DNA of 64,000 nt from Streptomyces sp. SCSIO 75703 (lineage in GTDB: Bacteria; Actinomycetota; Actinomycetes; Streptomycetales; Streptomycetaceae), in NCBI RefSeq assembly GCF_036607905.1, contig NZ_CP144555.1:3782001-3846000 (forward strand). Reading direction: 5' to 3'. Positions within the stretch are counted from its first letter, which is position 1. Each line of letters opens with the position of its first letter. Made by a program: the position numbers and the translations under genes. The notes under the pieces were generated by a model. That model saw nothing but the letters and a program-made list of their open reading frames with translations. It was not told where the DNA came from and made no database searches. Of the stretch, positions 62,503 to 64,000 are shown in pieces.

Positions 62503-63429
62503 TCACCCCGCCTCCGGTGTCACCGTGACGCCGGAGGCGAGCAGGTTCTCGTAGGCCGCGCGGTCGAACTCGCCGGCCGCGGGGGCGAGGACCGTCGCCG
62601 CGGACAGGGCGAGCGCGCGGGCCAGCCGGTCCGGCCAGGGCAGGCGTTCCACCAGGCCGGACAGCAGCCCCGCGACGGCGGAGTCGCCGGCGCCGGTCGG
62701 GTTGCCGGCCAGCCGGGCGGGCGGGGCGGCCCGCCAGCGGCCCTCCGGGGTCACCGCGAGCAGCCCCTCGGCGCCCAGTGAGGCGACGACCGCGTGGGCA
62801 CCGCGCCGCCGGGCGGACTGGGTGGCCCGCAGCGGCTCGTGCGCACCGGTCAGCTCGGCCAGCTCCTCGGCGTTCGGCTTGATCAGGTCGGGGCGGGCGG
62901 CGACGCCCCGGCGCAGCGGTTCCCCGCTGGTGTCGAGCAGCACCGGCACCCCGGCCGCGCGGGCGGTGCGCACCAGGCCGGCGTAGGCGCCGACCGGCAG
63001 GCCCGGCGGCAGGCTGCCGCACAGGGCGACGGCGTCCGCGCCGCCGAGCAGCCGCTCGTAGGCGCGCTGGAAGGCGTCCCACTCGGCGGGGGCGACGGCC
63101 GGTCCGGGTTCGTTGAGCTGGGTGGTGTCGCCGGTGCGCCGGTCCACCACGGCGATGGTGCGGCGGCTGGCGCCCTCGGTGGGCACCAGCGCGTCCACGA
63201 GCCCCGGCACGGCGGCGAGCCCCTGCCGCACGAGGTGTCCGGTGGTGCCGCCCGCGAAGCCGGTGACGGTCGTCTCGTGGCCGAGGGCGGCGAGCACGCG
63301 GGCCACGTTCAGCCCTTTGCCGCCGGGGCGCTCGATGACCTCGGTGACGCGGTGGGAGGCGTGCGGGCGCAGGTCGGGGACCCGGTAGGTGAGGTCCAGC
63401 GCGGTGTTCAGCGTGACGGTGAGAATCAC
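62503..63429 (-). CDS. 1-phosphofructokinase-family hexose kinase (PfkB)
   Basis: A 308-residue ribokinase/PfkB-type kinase. The N-terminal motif is PGGKGLNVARVLAALG, and the C-terminal active site NPTGAGDSAVAGLLSGL contains the catalytic Asp. Members phosphorylate fructose-1-phosphate or tagatose-6-phosphate. The neighbour nagA suggests a role in amino-sugar or hexose-phosphate use. ATG at 63429. Confidence 0.9.
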   Translation of the reverse strand: MILTVTLNTALDLTYRVPDLRPHASHRVTEVIERPGGKGLNVARVLAALGHETTVTGFAGGTTGHLVRQGLAAVPGLVDALVPTEGASRRTIAVVDRRTGDTTQLNEPGPAVAPAEWDAFQRAYERLLGGADAVALCGSLPPGLPVGAYAGLVRTARAAGVPVLLDTSGEPLRRGVAARPDLIKPNAEELAELTGAHEPLRATQSARRRGAHAVVASLGAEGLLAVTPEGRWRAAPPARLAGNPTGAGDSAVAGLLSGLVERLPWPDRLARALALSAATVLAPAAGEFDRAAYENLLASGVTVTPEAG

Positions 63430-63570
63430 CTGTGCCGACCTCCCCCGTCCGCCGGACGCACGGCGCCCGCCCGGTGCGGCCGCCGGACACGATCATGCCA
63501 AACGCGCGCCGGGCGGCCCACCCCGCGGCCGTGTGCCCTACGCCCTTCGGGGGGCGGAGTCGCGGACGGA

Positions 63571-64000
63571 TCAGCCCAGTTGGGGATCGACCACCCATTC
63601 GCCCCGGCGCATGACGCCGACCAGGTCGAACTCCTCGTCCAGCACCACCAGGTCGGCGTCCTTGCCGGGCTCCAGCGAGCCGACCCGGTCGGAGAGGCCG
63701 AGCAGCCGCGCGGGGTTGGCGGAGATCGCGGCGACCACGTCGCCGACCGGCAGCCGGTCGACCGTCACGGCCCGTTTGAAGGCGCGGTCCAGGGTGAGCG
63801 TGGAGCCGGCGATCGTGCCGCCCTCCACCAGCCGGGCGACGCCGTCGGCGACCTCGACCTCCAGCGGGCCGAGCATGTAGCGGCCGTCGCCGAAGCCGGC
63901 CGCGTCCATCGCGTCGGTGATGAAGGCCACCCGGTCGGCCCCCGCGTGGTGGAAGGCGAGCTGGAGCGAGGCCGGGTGCAGGTGGGTGCCGTCGTTGATC
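63571..64000 (-). CDS. nagA: N-acetylglucosamine-6-phosphate deacetylase, C-terminal part
   Basis: The frame is open to the window edge, so the gene starts to the right. The visible 142 residues contain INDGTHLHPASLQLAF, then VAFITDAMDAAGFGDG with the catalytic Asp, and the closing amidohydrolase strand SLEPGKDADLVVLDEEFDLV. This fits NagA, which removes acetate from GlcNAc-6-phosphate. It lies 141 bases upstream of the PfkB gene on the same strand. Confidence 0.88.
   Translation of the reverse strand, partial: INDGTHLHPASLQLAFHHAGADRVAFITDAMDAAGFGDGRYMLGPLEVEVADGVARLVEGGTIAGSTLTLDRAFKRAVTVDRLPVGDVVAAISANPARLLGLSDRVGSLEPGKDADLVVLDEEFDLVGVMRRGEWVVDPQLG

Overview
The window is high-GC actinobacterial DNA and almost certainly a Streptomyces chromosome. 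It carries the mycothiol glycosyltransferase gene mshA, phoU-phoR-phoP, carD-ispD-ispF-cysS-rlmB, the multiple-sugar ABC ATPase gene msiK and a CdgB-type diguanylate cyclase gene, in an order like the Streptomyces coelicolor core. Many starts are GTG and many neighbours overlap by four bases.

Layout. 1-5.5 kb: the end of an asparaginase-like gene, an Eis-like acetyltransferase, two paralogous 61/62-residue membrane proteins beside a GntR regulator with two copies of one palindromic operator, then an IS481-family insertion sequence placed just before a methyltransferase gene. 5.8-17.5 kb: ordinary core genes (phosphotransferase, XRE regulator with a 13-bp palindrome, HBHA-like surface protein, DUF2516 protein, receiver-PP2C phosphatase, NlpC/P60 hydrolase, mshA, YbjN protein, MFS exporter, gpmA).

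17.45-29.27 kb: an apparently complete actinomycete integrative and conjugative element (AICE) of about 11.8 kb, inserted at the 3' end of gpmA and bounded by a 24-bp direct repeat (18 bp perfect). Its left block, all on the minus strand, encodes a KorSA-type GntR repressor, a small SCO3933-like protein, an FtsK/Tra translocase, a DUF2637 protein, small transfer and spread proteins, RepSA-like initiator, Xis and tyrosine integrase. A plus-strand block encodes a Nudix protein (candidate immunity factor), an RsbW-like ATPase and two unknown proteins. At least six copies of an ACTCGT-type operator lie in front of or between these genes. The right end carries an A/T-richer gene for a P-loop ATPase with a possible nuclease-like C-terminus, which is the best candidate here for an undescribed system.

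29.3-35.7 kb: accessory and partly decayed DNA. It holds a degenerate ATP-binding protein, a second KorSA-like GntR regulator, a frameshifted gene, a winged-helix regulator plus membrane protein behind a perfect 16-bp-arm palindrome, a multiply frameshifted pterin dehydratase pseudogene, a TerD-like protein and a cysteine-rich 51-residue peptide. 36.3-51 kb: phosphate regulation (phoU divergent from phoR-phoP with PHO-box repeats between), CarD, two MEP-pathway enzymes, cysS, rlmB, a DoxX membrane protein, a sugar nucleotidyltransferase and msiK. 51-64 kb: tRNA-Thr(TGT), an MFS exporter, an oxidoreductase, a pentapeptide-repeat protein, an M1 peptidase lipoprotein, TerD, ArfB, a flavin reductase, CdgB behind a Crp-type site, a CBM35-like protein, a PfkB sugar kinase and the end of nagA.

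Starts were chosen from ribosome-binding sites, overlaps and family length. Functions come from motifs visible in the translations; no database search was run.
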